25,353 nucleotides of DNA from a bacterium (GTDB taxonomy: Bacteria; Cyanobacteriota; Vampirovibrionia; Obscuribacterales; Obscuribacteraceae): contig JAUIJG010000012.1 of NCBI GenBank assembly GCA_030431355.1, positions 1 to 25,353 of the forward strand, given 5' to 3'. Made by a program: the position numbers and the translations under genes. Shown here in pieces: positions 15,901-23,226 of the stretch. The notes beneath the pieces were generated by a model. That model was given only the letters and a program-made list of their open reading frames with translations, was not told where the DNA came from and searched no databases. Position 1 is the stretch's first letter, and every line of letters begins with the position of its first letter.

Positions 15901-16764
15901 CTACATATCCTTGGCCGCATCTCCAACCTTTGATCGAGTCTTGGGATCGAGGGCGTCCCTCAAACCATCTCCCAGGAAGTTAAAAGCCAATACCGAGACA
16001 AAGATGAATAGACTGGGGAAAAAAATGAGATGCGGATGGGTTCGCAATGAGCGCCATCCATCACTGGCAAGGGTTCCCCAGCTACAGGCTGGAGGAGAAA
16101 GTCCCAGACCGATGAAGCTCAAGGTCGACTCCGAGAGTATGGCCGCCGGAACAGTAAAAGTCATTGCCACTATCACCGGTCCTATGGAGTTGGGCAGCAG
16201 GTGCTTGGTGATTATGTTGAAGTGACCCTGCCCCTGGGCTCTGGCGGCTTCGACAAATTCTTCCGACTTGAGGGATAGAAACTGCGCCCGCACCAATCTG
16301 GCTGTGCCTCGCCAGCTCACCAGAGCTAAAGCGATTAAAATTCCCAGGGTGCCTCTGCCGATCAGAACCCCAAGCAAAATCATCACAAGTAAGTCAGGCA
16401 GCGAATAGGCAATGTCGACACCACGCATCATCCATGAATCAACCTTGCCTCCGCAGTATCCGGCAATGGCACCGTAAATGGTCCCAAGAACCAACGATAC
16501 CACGGCTGTCATCACGCCGATCGTGATGGAAAGTCTGGAGCCGTAGATAACTCTGGTAAGCAAGTCACGCCCCAGTTCATCGGTGCCCATCAGGTGACGG
16601 GAGCAGGGGTCCAGCAAGATATTAGCGGAAGTCTCATCGTAAGAATAACCGGTAAGAGGCAGGTCGAAATAGGAGACCACGCAGAGAAGACAGATGGCTA
16701 ACACCACCGCCAGCGCCATCACCGCGGTGGGAACACGTTTCAAACGAATCCAGGCGCGTTCCAT
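15901..16764 (-). CDS. Peptide/nickel-type ABC transporter permease (OppC/DppC family)
   Basis: A 287-residue inner-membrane permease with six predicted spans. The N-terminal segment carries the OppC-type first helix followed by the conserved 'HLMGTDELGRDLLTRVIYGSR' region (about 58-78). The cytoplasmic ATPase-contact loop reads EAARAQGQGHFNIITKHLLPN, matching the EAA-G-----I-LP consensus, and the C-terminus has FNFLGDGLRDALDP, typical of the family. It forms the translocation channel with the OppB-type partner encoded 42 bases upstream. AGGAG lies about 10 bases before the ATG. No ATPase gene follows; the next gene encodes a secreted protein. Confidence 0.93.
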   Translation of the reverse strand: MERAWIRLKRVPTAVMALAVVLAICLLCVVSYFDLPLTGYSYDETSANILLDPCSRHLMGTDELGRDLLTRVIYGSRLSITIGVMTAVVSLVLGTIYGAIAGYCGGKVDSWMMRGVDIAYSLPDLLVMILLGVLIGRGTLGILIALALVSWRGTARLVRAQFLSLKSEEFVEAARAQGQGHFNIITKHLLPNSIGPVIVAMTFTVPAAILSESTLSFIGLGLSPPACSWGTLASDGWRSLRTHPHLIFFPSLFIFVSVLAFNFLGDGLRDALDPKTRSKVGDAAKDM

Positions 16765-16806
16765 CTTATCTTTGCTCCTCTCCTGACTTGTAACTGATCA
16801 GCAAAT

Positions 16807-17727
16807 TCAGTCCTCCACTCGGATTCGCGGGTCGAGAAAATGATAGATGATGTCTACTATGGTATTTGTCACTATCAAAAGAATGGCGAAAAGTAGGGTT
16901 GTCCCCATGATCAAATCGTAGTCTCTATTCATTACTGCGGTAATGAAAAACCGTCCCATACCGGGAATCGCATAGACAAACTCGACCACAAATGATCCGG
17001 TAACAAGAATCGCTGTTAGCGGTCCGAGAACCGTTACCACAGGCACAAGCGCGTTTCGCAAAACATGTTTGGTCACAGTCATAAAGCCGGAAAGTCCTTT
17101 GGAGCGAGCAGTGCGCACCCAGTCTTTTTCCAGAACTTCAAGCACGCTGGCACGAGTCAAACGGGCCAGGTAAGCAGTGGGACCGAAGGCAAGTGTAACC
17201 GCCGGCAATATCATATGGTAAGGGGTCTCCCAGAGACCGACAGGCAATACTTTCAACCATATTCCGAAAACATAGATAAGCATTGCGCCTATAACAAAAA
17301 CAGGCACGGAGATTCCGGCGGTACTGGTGAACATGGCACCAATATCTATAAAAGTACCGCGAAAGTTGGCAGCCAGAGTGCCCAGGGGGATGCCGACCAG
17401 AATCGCAATAACGAGCCCCATCAAGCCCAACTGAAGAGAGACAGGAAACGCGTCTCCAAGGATGTCGGTGACGGTTCTATCCACGTACTTATAGGAGACT
17501 CCGAGATCTCCATGCAGCAGACGATTCAAATACAAAACGTATTGCACATGGATAGGTTTATCCAGGTTGTACTTTGCCTCCAGATTTTTGATTATCTCGG
17601 GAGGAAGATTCTTGTCTTCATCAAAAGGTCCTCCGGGAACGATTCTGACAAGACAGAAAGTGAGGGTGGCGATTATGAGCAAAACCGGAATCGATGCCAG
17701 AATCCGCTTCAATATCATGGCGAACAT
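16807..17727 (-). CDS. Peptide/nickel-type ABC transporter permease (OppB/DppB family)
   Basis: A 306-residue permease with the characteristic start LKRILASIPVLLIIATLTFCLVRIVPGGPF and the 'LGVSYKY' segment of OppB/DppB. The ATPase-contact loop is VRTARSKGLSGFMTVTKHVLRNALVP, a variant of the EAA motif. The C-terminus IVDIIYHFLDPRIRVED ends in the usual 'DPRI' block. It starts within the stop codon of the binding-protein gene (TAATG overlap), so its translation is coupled to that gene. It partners the OppC-type permease. Confidence 0.93.
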   Translation of the reverse strand: MFAMILKRILASIPVLLIIATLTFCLVRIVPGGPFDEDKNLPPEIIKNLEAKYNLDKPIHVQYVLYLNRLLHGDLGVSYKYVDRTVTDILGDAFPVSLQLGLMGLVIAILVGIPLGTLAANFRGTFIDIGAMFTSTAGISVPVFVIGAMLIYVFGIWLKVLPVGLWETPYHMILPAVTLAFGPTAYLARLTRASVLEVLEKDWVRTARSKGLSGFMTVTKHVLRNALVPVVTVLGPLTAILVTGSFVVEFVYAIPGMGRFFITAVMNRDYDLIMGTTLLFAILLIVTNTIVDIIYHFLDPRIRVED

Positions 17728-19340
17728 TATCCACCCTCTTTGCCGACGCTCTTGCCGGGCTCGGTGATGGTGACATTTTTAAATAGCTGTATATCAAGGG
17801 CGTTGAAAGTAATACCTTTGACCCAGGGCTTGGTGAGAACGTTCTGGGTGGCAAGATAGAGAGGCACAACGGGAACCTCTCGCTCACACAATAATTGATT
17901 GGCGCGGTTATATAACTTTGCCCTCTTCTCTTGATCCGGCTCTGCTCTCGCCCTGGTCAGCAAGGTATCATATTTGGTGCTAGCCCAGCGAGTATGATTG
18001 TTGCCGCTTCTAGAAGTAAATATGTTCATGAAGGACTCCGGATCGGGAAAGTCAGCCCCCCAGGCGCCTCGGAACATGGGTGGAGGATCTTTGCGACGGC
18101 GGGCAAGATACACTTTCCACTCCTGGTTCACAAGCTCGATTCTCACCCCAAGATTTTTCTTTATTTGCGCCTGGATAGCCTCAACCACCAACCTGGCGTC
18201 TTCACGATTGGGATAAAGCAGCTCTACACGAGGCAATCCTTTTCCTTCAGGAAAGCCCGCGCTGGCCAAAAGCGCCCGGGCTTTCTTGGGGTCATATTTG
18301 ATACCGGTCTTCTCTGAATAACCGATCAAACCAGGTGGAATCCATCCATAAAGAGGAGTCTCCTCCCGACGAAGAATCTTTGGAAAGACGCTACGGTCAA
18401 CGGCCATGGCGAAAGCCCTTCGCACATTCCGATTTTTGAACGGGGCTTTCTTAGTATTGAAAGCCACATAAGAAGACCGCAGCAAAGGTAGATTCCTATA
18501 AAGAGGAGACTTGACATAGCGCTCCACATCCGATGTTGAGAAGCTACGATTATCCACATAGTCTAATTCGTCGTTTTCAAACAAAGCAAAAGCGGTGGAT
18601 TGCTCCGGCACCATGAACATTTTTACGGTCTTGACCCTGGGCGCCCCTTCAAAAAATGCCTCATTCGCCTTCAGCTCGATTTTATACTCATGCTGCCACT
18701 TAACCAGCTTGAACGGACCGTTGGTAACGATATTGTCCGGCTGGGTCCACTTCCCTCCATACTTCTCCAGGATATCTTCGCGAAGCGGAAAAGTGGGGCA
18801 AGTGGCGGTAAGGGAGAGAAAATAGGCAGCCGGTCGCTTCAGGCTTACCACAAAGGTTTTGTCATCGGGGGCTTCCACTCCCAGAGCTTCAATCTCCTTT
18901 TTCGAGCCGGTATTGATCTCATAAGCGTTTTTAACGTCATACAAAAAGGTTGCGTAGCTGGCACCGGTATCAGGAGCCAACAAACGTCGCCAGGCGAATA
19001 CGAAATCCCTGGCTGTTACCGGCTCTCCGTCGGTCCAAAAGATGTCATCACGCAGATGAAAAACATACCGCTTGCCATTCTCCTCGATCTCCCAGGAAGA
19101 GGCCAGGGCAGGCGCAATCTTCATCTGATCATCCATCTGGGTAAGGCCGATCATGATATTAAAGATTACGTCAAAGGAGGTTGAATCGGTAGTGGTATGC
19201 CAGTCGAGACTGGGAGGCTCATTGCCCAGATTCATCCGCAATGTATCGGGCTCAAATCTGTTACCGCTCCCGAACCCGCATCCAGTGCAGACGATCGAGG
19301 TAAAAGCGGTAAGTAGTAACGATAGTAAAATTCGTTGCAA
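17727..19340 (-). CDS. Oligopeptide ABC transporter substrate-binding protein (SBP_bac_5 family, probable lipoprotein)
   Basis: A 537-residue extracytoplasmic solute-binding protein of the OppA/DppA class. The signal peptide core LLSLLLTAFTSIV leads to Cys21 in CTGC, a slightly unusual lipobox (Cys at -3), after which mature residues are Gly/Ser-rich. Family blocks include EPPSLDWHTTTDSTSFDVI, VFHLRDDIFWTDGEPVTARDFVF, NGPFKLVKWQH and NRNVRRAFAMAVDRS. It should deliver peptides (or a related ligand) to the two permeases encoded directly downstream. The start used is TTG at 19340; no Shine-Dalgarno and no better in-frame start is visible upstream, so the N-terminus is uncertain. The family also binds nickel, opines and other ligands. 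Confidence 0.93.
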   Translation of the reverse strand: MQRILLSLLLTAFTSIVCTGCGFGSGNRFEPDTLRMNLGNEPPSLDWHTTTDSTSFDVIFNIMIGLTQMDDQMKIAPALASSWEIEENGKRYVFHLRDDIFWTDGEPVTARDFVFAWRRLLAPDTGASYATFLYDVKNAYEINTGSKKEIEALGVEAPDDKTFVVSLKRPAAYFLSLTATCPTFPLREDILEKYGGKWTQPDNIVTNGPFKLVKWQHEYKIELKANEAFFEGAPRVKTVKMFMVPEQSTAFALFENDELDYVDNRSFSTSDVERYVKSPLYRNLPLLRSSYVAFNTKKAPFKNRNVRRAFAMAVDRSVFPKILRREETPLYGWIPPGLIGYSEKTGIKYDPKKARALLASAGFPEGKGLPRVELLYPNREDARLVVEAIQAQIKKNLGVRIELVNQEWKVYLARRRKDPPPMFRGAWGADFPDPESFMNIFTSRSGNNHTRWASTKYDTLLTRARAEPDQEKRAKLYNRANQLLCEREVPVVPLYLATQNVLTKPWVKGITFNALDIQLFKNVTITEPGKSVGKEGG

Positions 19341-19656
19341 GGGACTCAGGTACGGGGAAAGAAGAATGGACGAATAAAACAGACTAAATCGGATGACAGT
19401 CGGATGGTAGACCGCTGCTCGCGGTCACCGATAAAAGATCATATCCTTTCCCAGGGTGGGGATAGCCAACGGCGCCTTCTAAGTTAATAGATGTTTATCC
19501 ATCATTAAAATGGGCAGTTTACAAGTGCGATTCATCCAGGATTTCATAAGGAAGATATGGATGAATCGGCAGGCTTCCTTCAGGATGGAAAAATTGCCCG
19601 GCGCCAGAGAAGCATCTCCATTCCCTAAAGATTATGAACATATGCCACACACTTTG
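19341..19656. other. Non-coding intergenic region between the divergent binding-protein and rpmG genes
   Basis: 316 bases with no convincing gene. It holds a hairpin GACCGC-tgctc-GCGGTC at 19410-19426, two copies of CGGCGCC (about 19470 and 19599), and a nested set of inverted repeats at 19512-19599 described separately. An open frame of 64 codons at 19510-19704 has no ribosome binding site, overlaps the inverted repeats and stops inside the hairpin at 19697, so I do not call it. Promoter elements for the minus-strand transporter operon must lie here, but I could not pick one with confidence. Confidence 0.5.
19512..19599. ncRNA. Candidate structured RNA element (three-way junction of inverted repeats)
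   Basis: The outer arms GGGCAGTTT (19512-19520) and AAATTGCCC (19591-19599) pair over 9 positions with one G-U. Inside them CGATTCATCC (19528-19537) and GGATGAATCG (19559-19568) form a perfect 10-bp stem with a 21-base loop. A short TTCC / GGAA stem (19575-19578 / 19587-19590) could be a third helix. The closed, nested arrangement is seen in the sequence. That it is transcribed, and on which strand, is inferred. On the minus strand it would sit in a long leader of the transporter operon. On the plus strand it precedes the T-run hairpin at 19697-19718. I recognise no known RNA family. Confidence 0.35.
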
Positions 19657-19686
19657 TTGACAGCAATTTCGTACCTTAGATATACT
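19657..19686 (+). promoter_or_regulatory. Sigma70-type promoter for rpmG operon
   Basis: The -35 box is a consensus TTGACA (19657-19662) and the -10 box TATACT (19681-19686), separated by 18 bases. An overlapping GATATA at 19679-19684 would give 16. Transcription would begin near 19690-19694, about 78 bases before rpmG, and presumably reads through tRNA-Trp, secE, nusG, rplK and rplA. Confidence 0.7.
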
Positions 19687-19696
19687 GTTGCTCTTG

Positions 19697-19718
19697 ACGC
19701 CTGAGCAGGCGTTTTTTT
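19697..19718 (+). terminator. Hairpin with T-run at the very start of the rpmG leader
   Basis: ACGCCT-GAGC-AGGCGT (19697-19712) is a 6-bp GC-rich stem with a tetraloop, followed by seven T (19712-19718), the form of an intrinsic terminator on the plus strand. It lies only a few bases after the predicted transcription start of the rpmG promoter. It would therefore either stop transcripts arriving from upstream or form a 5'-terminal stem on the operon mRNA. Confidence 0.6.
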
Positions 19719-19724
19719 GTTGGT

Positions 19725-19745
19725 CGCCTTTTCTGGTGAAAGGCG
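19725..19745 (+). promoter_or_regulatory. Second leader hairpin before rpmG
   Basis: CGCCTTT (19725-19731) and AAAGGCG (19739-19745) form a 7-bp perfect stem with a 7-base loop, ending 11 bases before the AGGAG ribosome binding site of rpmG. Together with the hairpin at 19697 it makes the leader highly structured. Confidence 0.45.
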
Positions 19746-19769
19746 CAGCAAGCTCCAGGAGCAGCAATC

Positions 19770-19937
19770 ATGGCTAAGAAAGACGATAGAATCATTATCA
19801 CTATGGCTTGCACTACTTGCAAAAGCCGTAACTATACAACCATGAAGAACAAGCGAAACGACACGGACAGACTTGAATTCAGTAAATTCTGCAAGTTCTG
19901 CCGTCAGCATGTTCCTCATAGAGAGACCAAGAAATAG
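19770..19937 (+). CDS. rpmG: Large ribosomal subunit protein bL33
   Basis: A 55-residue basic protein beginning [19 protein letters not shown] and ending [12 protein letters not shown]. Two Cys-x-x-Cys pairs (CTTC at 14-17 and CKFC at 42-45) mark the zinc-binding (C+) form of bL33, and the [10 protein letters not shown] segment is the family core. The ATG at 19770 has AGGAG at 19757-19761, 8 bases ahead. It is the first gene of the plus-strand operon, with tRNA-Trp and secE following, a common bacterial arrangement. Confidence 0.96.
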   Translation: MAKKDDRIIITMACTTCKSRNYTTMKNKRNDTDRLEFSKFCKFCRQHVPHRETKK

Positions 19938-19942
19938 TGCCC

Positions 19943-19994
19943 TTGAGCCGATTCTTCATCACTGCATCCACGGTGGTCCGGAAGATCGGCTCAA
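19943..19994 (+). repeat. Long hairpin between rpmG and tRNA-Trp
   Basis: TTGAGCCGAT (19943-19952) pairs perfectly with ATCGGCTCAA (19985-19994), and after a one-base bulge CTTC (19954-19957) pairs with GAAG (19981-19984), giving about 14 bp with a 23-base loop. No T-run follows, so it does not look like an intrinsic terminator. It begins 5 bases after the rpmG stop and ends 11 bases before the tRNA. A double-stranded processing site or mRNA 3'-end stabiliser is plausible. Confidence 0.5.
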
Positions 19995-20005
19995 TCACTA
20001 ATTCC

Positions 20006-20076
20006 GCGCCCTTAGTTTAATGGTAAAACGGAGGTCTCCAAAATCTTTGTTGAGGGTTCGACTCCTTCAGGGCGCG
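20006..20076 (+). tRNA. trnW: tRNA-Trp (anticodon CCA)
   Basis: A complete 71-base cloverleaf. The acceptor stem GCGCCCT / AGGGCGC is perfect with discriminator G at 20076, as expected for Trp. The D stem is GTTT / AAAC with loop AATGGTA. The anticodon stem GAGGT / ATCTT contains G-U pairs, with loop CTCCAAA and anticodon CCA at 20038-20040. The T arm GAGGG-TTCGACT-CCTTC is standard. The 3' CCA is not encoded. It lies between rpmG and secE in the same direction. Confidence 0.97.
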
Positions 20077-20123
20077 AATGTTTATTAAGGGTACTTCAAA
20101 AGAATGCCCATCCTGACAAGTGA

Positions 20124-20142
20124 GCCGGAGTAAATATCCGGC
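20124..20142 (+). promoter_or_regulatory. Hairpin in the secE leader
   Basis: GCCGGA (20124-20129) and TCCGGC (20137-20142) form a perfect 6-bp stem with a 7-base AT-rich loop, 21 bases before the secE start. No T-run follows, so it is probably an RNA structure in the operon transcript. Confidence 0.4.
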
Positions 20143-20163
20143 GAAGACTGGATAAAAGAGGCT

Positions 20164-20619
20164 ATGGCCATAAAGAAGCGGAAGAAAATCAAGAATAAAA
20201 AGGTTCGGGTTGAAAAGAGTTCCGCTTCCCCTCCCGAAGAGTCCCAGGGGAAGGATAACGCTGAGAACACAGAATCTACAAAATCCGAATCCGGGTCTAA
20301 GCCTCAAGAGAAGAAAGAATCAGTGAACGCCCAAAATACCGCCACCAAAGAACCAAGTCCGAAGCCGCCACCGGCTTCCAAGAAAGAGCCTGAAAAAGGC
20401 TTGACCGGCATCGCTGCTTATATCGAGTTTCTCAAGCAAGTAAGAATTGAATACCGCAAGATCAACTGGCCTGACCGCCGCCAGATAATCCAGGAGACCT
20501 GGACGGTTTTAGTTCTAGTGACATTTATAACCCTTCTTGTCCTTGGATATGACTGGGTTCTCGGGAATCTAGTATTCGGTCCCTTAGAGCACTGGATAAA
20601 AATCAATATTGGTCCCTAG
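20164..20619 (+). CDS. secE: Protein translocase subunit SecE
   Basis: A 151-residue protein whose C-terminal ~70 residues are a typical single-span bacterial SecE: the amphipathic helix AAYIEFLKQVRIEYRKINWPDRRQ (84-107) with the conserved K-x-x-W-P, then a membrane helix at about 113-137. It clamps SecY in the inner membrane. The first ~78 residues are a Lys/Ser/Pro/Glu-rich extension, probably disordered and cytoplasmic, absent from short SecE proteins. AGAGG lies only 2 bases before the ATG, an unusually tight spacing. nusG follows 3 bases after the stop. Confidence 0.95.
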   Translation: MAIKKRKKIKNKKVRVEKSSASPPEESQGKDNAENTESTKSESGSKPQEKKESVNAQNTATKEPSPKPPPASKKEPEKGLTGIAAYIEFLKQVRIEYRKINWPDRRQIIQETWTVLVLVTFITLLVLGYDWVLGNLVFGPLEHWIKINIGP

Positions 20620-20622
20620 GCG

Positions 20623-21222
20623 ATGATTGAAATAGAGAAAAGAGAGGATACGGGAAAAGAAATGGCTTTTATCAAGTCCGATGGTCACCGAAAATGGTAT
20701 GCGGTTCAAACCGCTTCAGGCCACGAAAACAAAGTCAAAGAGCATATCGAGAAGCGCGTCATCACCATGAATGCCCAGGACAAGATCTTCGGCGTTATCG
20801 TTCCAGAGAAGATGGTGACCAAAGTCAAAGACGGTAAGCGCGTTGAGAAAAAGGAAAGAGAGTATCCTGGCTATGTCTTCGTCGAGATGATTCTTGATGA
20901 TGACTCCTGGAGAGTGGTCCGGGAAGCTCCCGGCGTTACGAAATATGTAGGAGCCGGAAAGAAGCCCATTCCGGTTCAAGACTCTGAAATTCGCAAGATT
21001 CTGAGACGTCAAATTGCCACCACGGGAGTGAAAGGCAAGAAGGCTGCTCAGATCGACGTGAAAGTCGGAGATTACGTCAGAATCACAGGTGGCCCGTTCG
21101 CCGACTTTACAGGAGAAGTTACAGAAGTAAACCTGGAGAGAGAGCGCATAAAGGCGTCTGTGATTATCTTTGGACGTGCTACACCGGTAGAACTTGAATT
21201 TAATCAGGTTATAAAAGTGTAA
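20623..21222 (+). CDS. nusG: Transcription termination/antitermination protein NusG
   Basis: A 199-residue protein with the NGN domain at about 22-117 (KWYAVQTASGHENKVKEHIE, YPGYVFVEM at 82-90, PGVTKYVG) and a C-terminal KOW domain at about 145-199 (VGDYVRITGGPFADFTGEV). NusG binds RNA polymerase and links it to Rho and to the ribosome. The first ~20 residues are an extra polar leader. ATG at codon 14 is an alternative start, and neither has a strong Shine-Dalgarno. It starts 3 bases after secE, so translational coupling is likely. Confidence 0.97.
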   Translation: MIEIEKREDTGKEMAFIKSDGHRKWYAVQTASGHENKVKEHIEKRVITMNAQDKIFGVIVPEKMVTKVKDGKRVEKKEREYPGYVFVEMILDDDSWRVVREAPGVTKYVGAGKKPIPVQDSEIRKILRRQIATTGVKGKKAAQIDVKVGDYVRITGGPFADFTGEVTEVNLERERIKASVIIFGRATPVELEFNQVIKV

Positions 21223-21293
21223 AAGTCCTGGATTTATAGGCGTTTGGGCCATAAAATCTATTACTTCGGTATATATATAAGGATCTAGGCACC

Positions 21294-21713
21294 GTGAAAA
21301 AGGTCGTTGGAAAGATCAAACTGCAAATTCCTGCTGGCAAAGCAAACCCGGCTCCACCAATTGGTCCGGCTCTTGGTCAGCATGGTGTCAATATCATGCA
21401 GTTCTGCAAAGAATACAATGCAAAAACCCAGGATAAAGCTGGAACAGTCGTTCCTGTTGAAATCACTGTGTATGAGGACCGCTCATTCGATTTCGTGCTC
21501 AAAACACCTCCCTGCTCGGAGCTAATTAAAAAAGCAGCGAAAATCGATAAAGGTTCTTCCGCCCCCAATAAAACAAAGGTTGGCTCTATCACAGCCGCTC
21601 AAGTTACTGAAATTGCCCAAACCAAAATGCCCGACCTCAATGCAACCACCATTGAAGCCGCCGAGGCAATGGTTCGCGGCACCGCCAGAAACATGGGCGT
21701 CACCATCAAATAA
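21294..21713 (+). CDS. rplK: Large ribosomal subunit protein uL11
   Basis: A 139-residue protein of normal length. The N-terminal domain has [30 protein letters not shown], the thiostrepton-site region, and the C-terminal rRNA-binding domain has [22 protein letters not shown] and ends [16 protein letters not shown]. It starts with GTG at 21294, with AAGGA 10 bases upstream. It follows nusG by 71 bases and precedes rplA by 43. Confidence 0.97.
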   Translation: MKKVVGKIKLQIPAGKANPAPPIGPALGQHGVNIMQFCKEYNAKTQDKAGTVVPVEITVYEDRSFDFVLKTPPCSELIKKAAKIDKGSSAPNKTKVGSITAAQVTEIAQTKMPDLNATTIEAAEAMVRGTARNMGVTIK

Positions 21714-21756
21714 GAGCCCTTCGAAAAATCATATATAAAGGAAAAGGAGCCTCAAA

Positions 21757-22479
21757 ATGGCTATTAAGACAAAGAGACAGACTCGCCTCGAAGAGCTCAA
21801 AGAGAAGTATCGTGAGCCCGTTGAAGCCGCTGAAGCTATAAAAGCTCTAAAGGAAGAGAAATCTGTCAATTTCGACCCCACCGTCGAAGTGCACTTCCGT
21901 CTAGGCATTAACCCCAAGTTGAACGACCAGCAAATTCGTTCGACCGTCAGCCTTCCAGGCGGCACGGGTAAAGAGGTTCGCATTGCCGTAGTGGCAAAAG
22001 GCGCCAAGATTGAGGAAGCCAAAGCCGCCGGAGCCGACATCGCCGGAGCCGAGGAGTTGGTAGAAGAAATCGGCAAAGGAATGCTCGATTTCGACAAATT
22101 GGTCGCCACCCCCGACTGTATGGCCATGCTCTCCAAAATGGGTCGTATCCTCGGTCCTAAAGGATTGATGCCGAACCCGAAAGACGGTACGGTCACCACA
22201 GATCTTGCCAAGACTGTGGAAGAATTGAAAGCCGGTAAAGTCTCCTTTAGAGCCGAGAAAACCGGTGGACTGGTTCAACTACCCATCGGCAAACTCTCCT
22301 TCGAAGACGATCGTTTGTTGAAAAACCTGGCTGCGGTTGTGGACCAGATCAACAAAGTAAAACCGACCAGCGTTAAAGGTACTTATATCAAATCGGTTTA
22401 TCTGAGCTCCACAATGGGCCCCGGAATCAAACTGGATATAAATACCCTTCAGGACCTGTCTAAGACCACAGCTGCCTGA
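21757..22479 (+). CDS. rplA: Large ribosomal subunit protein uL1
   Basis: A 240-residue protein matching uL1 over its full length. Blocks visible are FDPTVEVHFRLGINPKLNDQQ, the signature MGRILGPKGLMPNPKDGTV (128-146), and the C-terminal TYIKSVYLSSTMGPGIKLD. It binds the mobile L1 stalk of 23S rRNA and in many bacteria represses its own operon by binding the rplK leader. AAGGAG lies 7 bases before the ATG. It is the last gene of the operon here; rplJ does not follow. Confidence 0.97.
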   Translation: MAIKTKRQTRLEELKEKYREPVEAAEAIKALKEEKSVNFDPTVEVHFRLGINPKLNDQQIRSTVSLPGGTGKEVRIAVVAKGAKIEEAKAAGADIAGAEELVEEIGKGMLDFDKLVATPDCMAMLSKMGRILGPKGLMPNPKDGTVTTDLAKTVEELKAGKVSFRAEKTGGLVQLPIGKLSFEDDRLLKNLAAVVDQINKVKPTSVKGTYIKSVYLSSTMGPGIKLDINTLQDLSKTTAA

Positions 22480-22514
22480 AATCAAGCTGGAAACAGTACA
22501 GACAAAGTAAATTT

Positions 22515-22544
22515 AAAAGGTCCGGCTCATTGCCAGGACCTTTT
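22515..22544 (+). terminator. Intrinsic terminator after rplA, possibly bidirectional
   Basis: AAAAGGTCC (22515-22523) pairs with GGACCTTTT (22536-22544), with an inner GGC / GCC extension and a small TCATT loop. Four T end the stem, and TTTG follows shortly after. On the minus strand the same stem ends in TTTT and AAATTT follows, so it may also end the convergent pseudopilin transcript. Confidence 0.8.
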
Positions 22545-22596
22545 GCTTTGTATCTAAAAAATTGATTGCAATACGGCTCGGGTTCCTGAACTTGCC

Positions 22597-23091
22597 TCAG
22601 GTGGCCTCGTTGGGAACCAGGTAGGTAAAAGGAAATGTCTGGGACGCCCGGAAGGTGAGAGGGGCGCCACCACTGTAAACCATGGGCACTATAAAAGGAC
22701 GTATCTGCACGGTGGTCTCAACCGTAATGGTGCCGCTAACGGTTCCTCCAAATCCACCATTGGAGAAGCGGAGCGCGTCGGTGTCCGAAAGGACAGTACT
22801 GGGATTGAAGATAAACTGGTCCAGGGTAAAGTTGCTGAGCATCGAGCTGCCCTGCTGGTTTGCCCGGGCAATAATCGCCTCGGCTCTCTGCCTGGCTGTG
22901 GCAGGATCACCGGAGGAAGCCGAACGAGCAGCCTGTCTACAGGTCTGGTCATTGACCTGGACACCGATCACAATAACCGCCAGGTCGAAAAGTACAAGAA
23001 CCAGGGGGACTAAAATAATCAACCCGGCACAAAGTTCAACGGTCGATTGACCCTTTCTTCCGGATATTCTCTGTCTTCTCGTATAGAACAT
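22597..23091 (-). CDS. TadE-like pseudopilin
   Basis: A 164-residue protein from ATG 23091. A short basic leader (MFYTRRQRISGRKG) is followed by QSTVELCAGLIILVPLVLVLFDLAVIVIG, the type IV pilin-like N-terminus of TadE/TadG proteins. The prepilin peptidase would cut after Gly14, leaving Glu at +5. The rest is a Thr/Ser-rich exported beta domain with Cys near 'NDQTCRQAAR'. A TTG at 23112 would add seven hydrophobic residues and is an alternative; neither start has a clear Shine-Dalgarno. No other tad or pilus genes are nearby. It is convergent with rplA and divergent from the co-chaperone gene. Confidence 0.8.
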   Translation of the reverse strand: MFYTRRQRISGRKGQSTVELCAGLIILVPLVLVLFDLAVIVIGVQVNDQTCRQAARSASSGDPATARQRAEAIIARANQQGSSMLSNFTLDQFIFNPSTVLSDTDALRFSNGGFGGTVSGTITVETTVQIRPFIVPMVYSGGAPLTFRASQTFPFTYLVPNEAT

Positions 23092-23226
23092 TAACGCAGC
23101 GAGTAAAGCCAAAAACCAACAAAACGACTTGGTCCATCTCGCTATCCTTATTCCCGCTACAGCATATAACTAATCAATAAAGAAAGCTGTGGTGTAAAAT
23201 GAAATATCTTAGGAGGGTGGATACCA

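Noticed and set aside
19510..19704. 64-codon open frame on the plus strand upstream of rpmG
   Set aside because: It has no Shine-Dalgarno, most of it is inverted repeats, it runs across the rpmG promoter and it stops inside the T-run hairpin.
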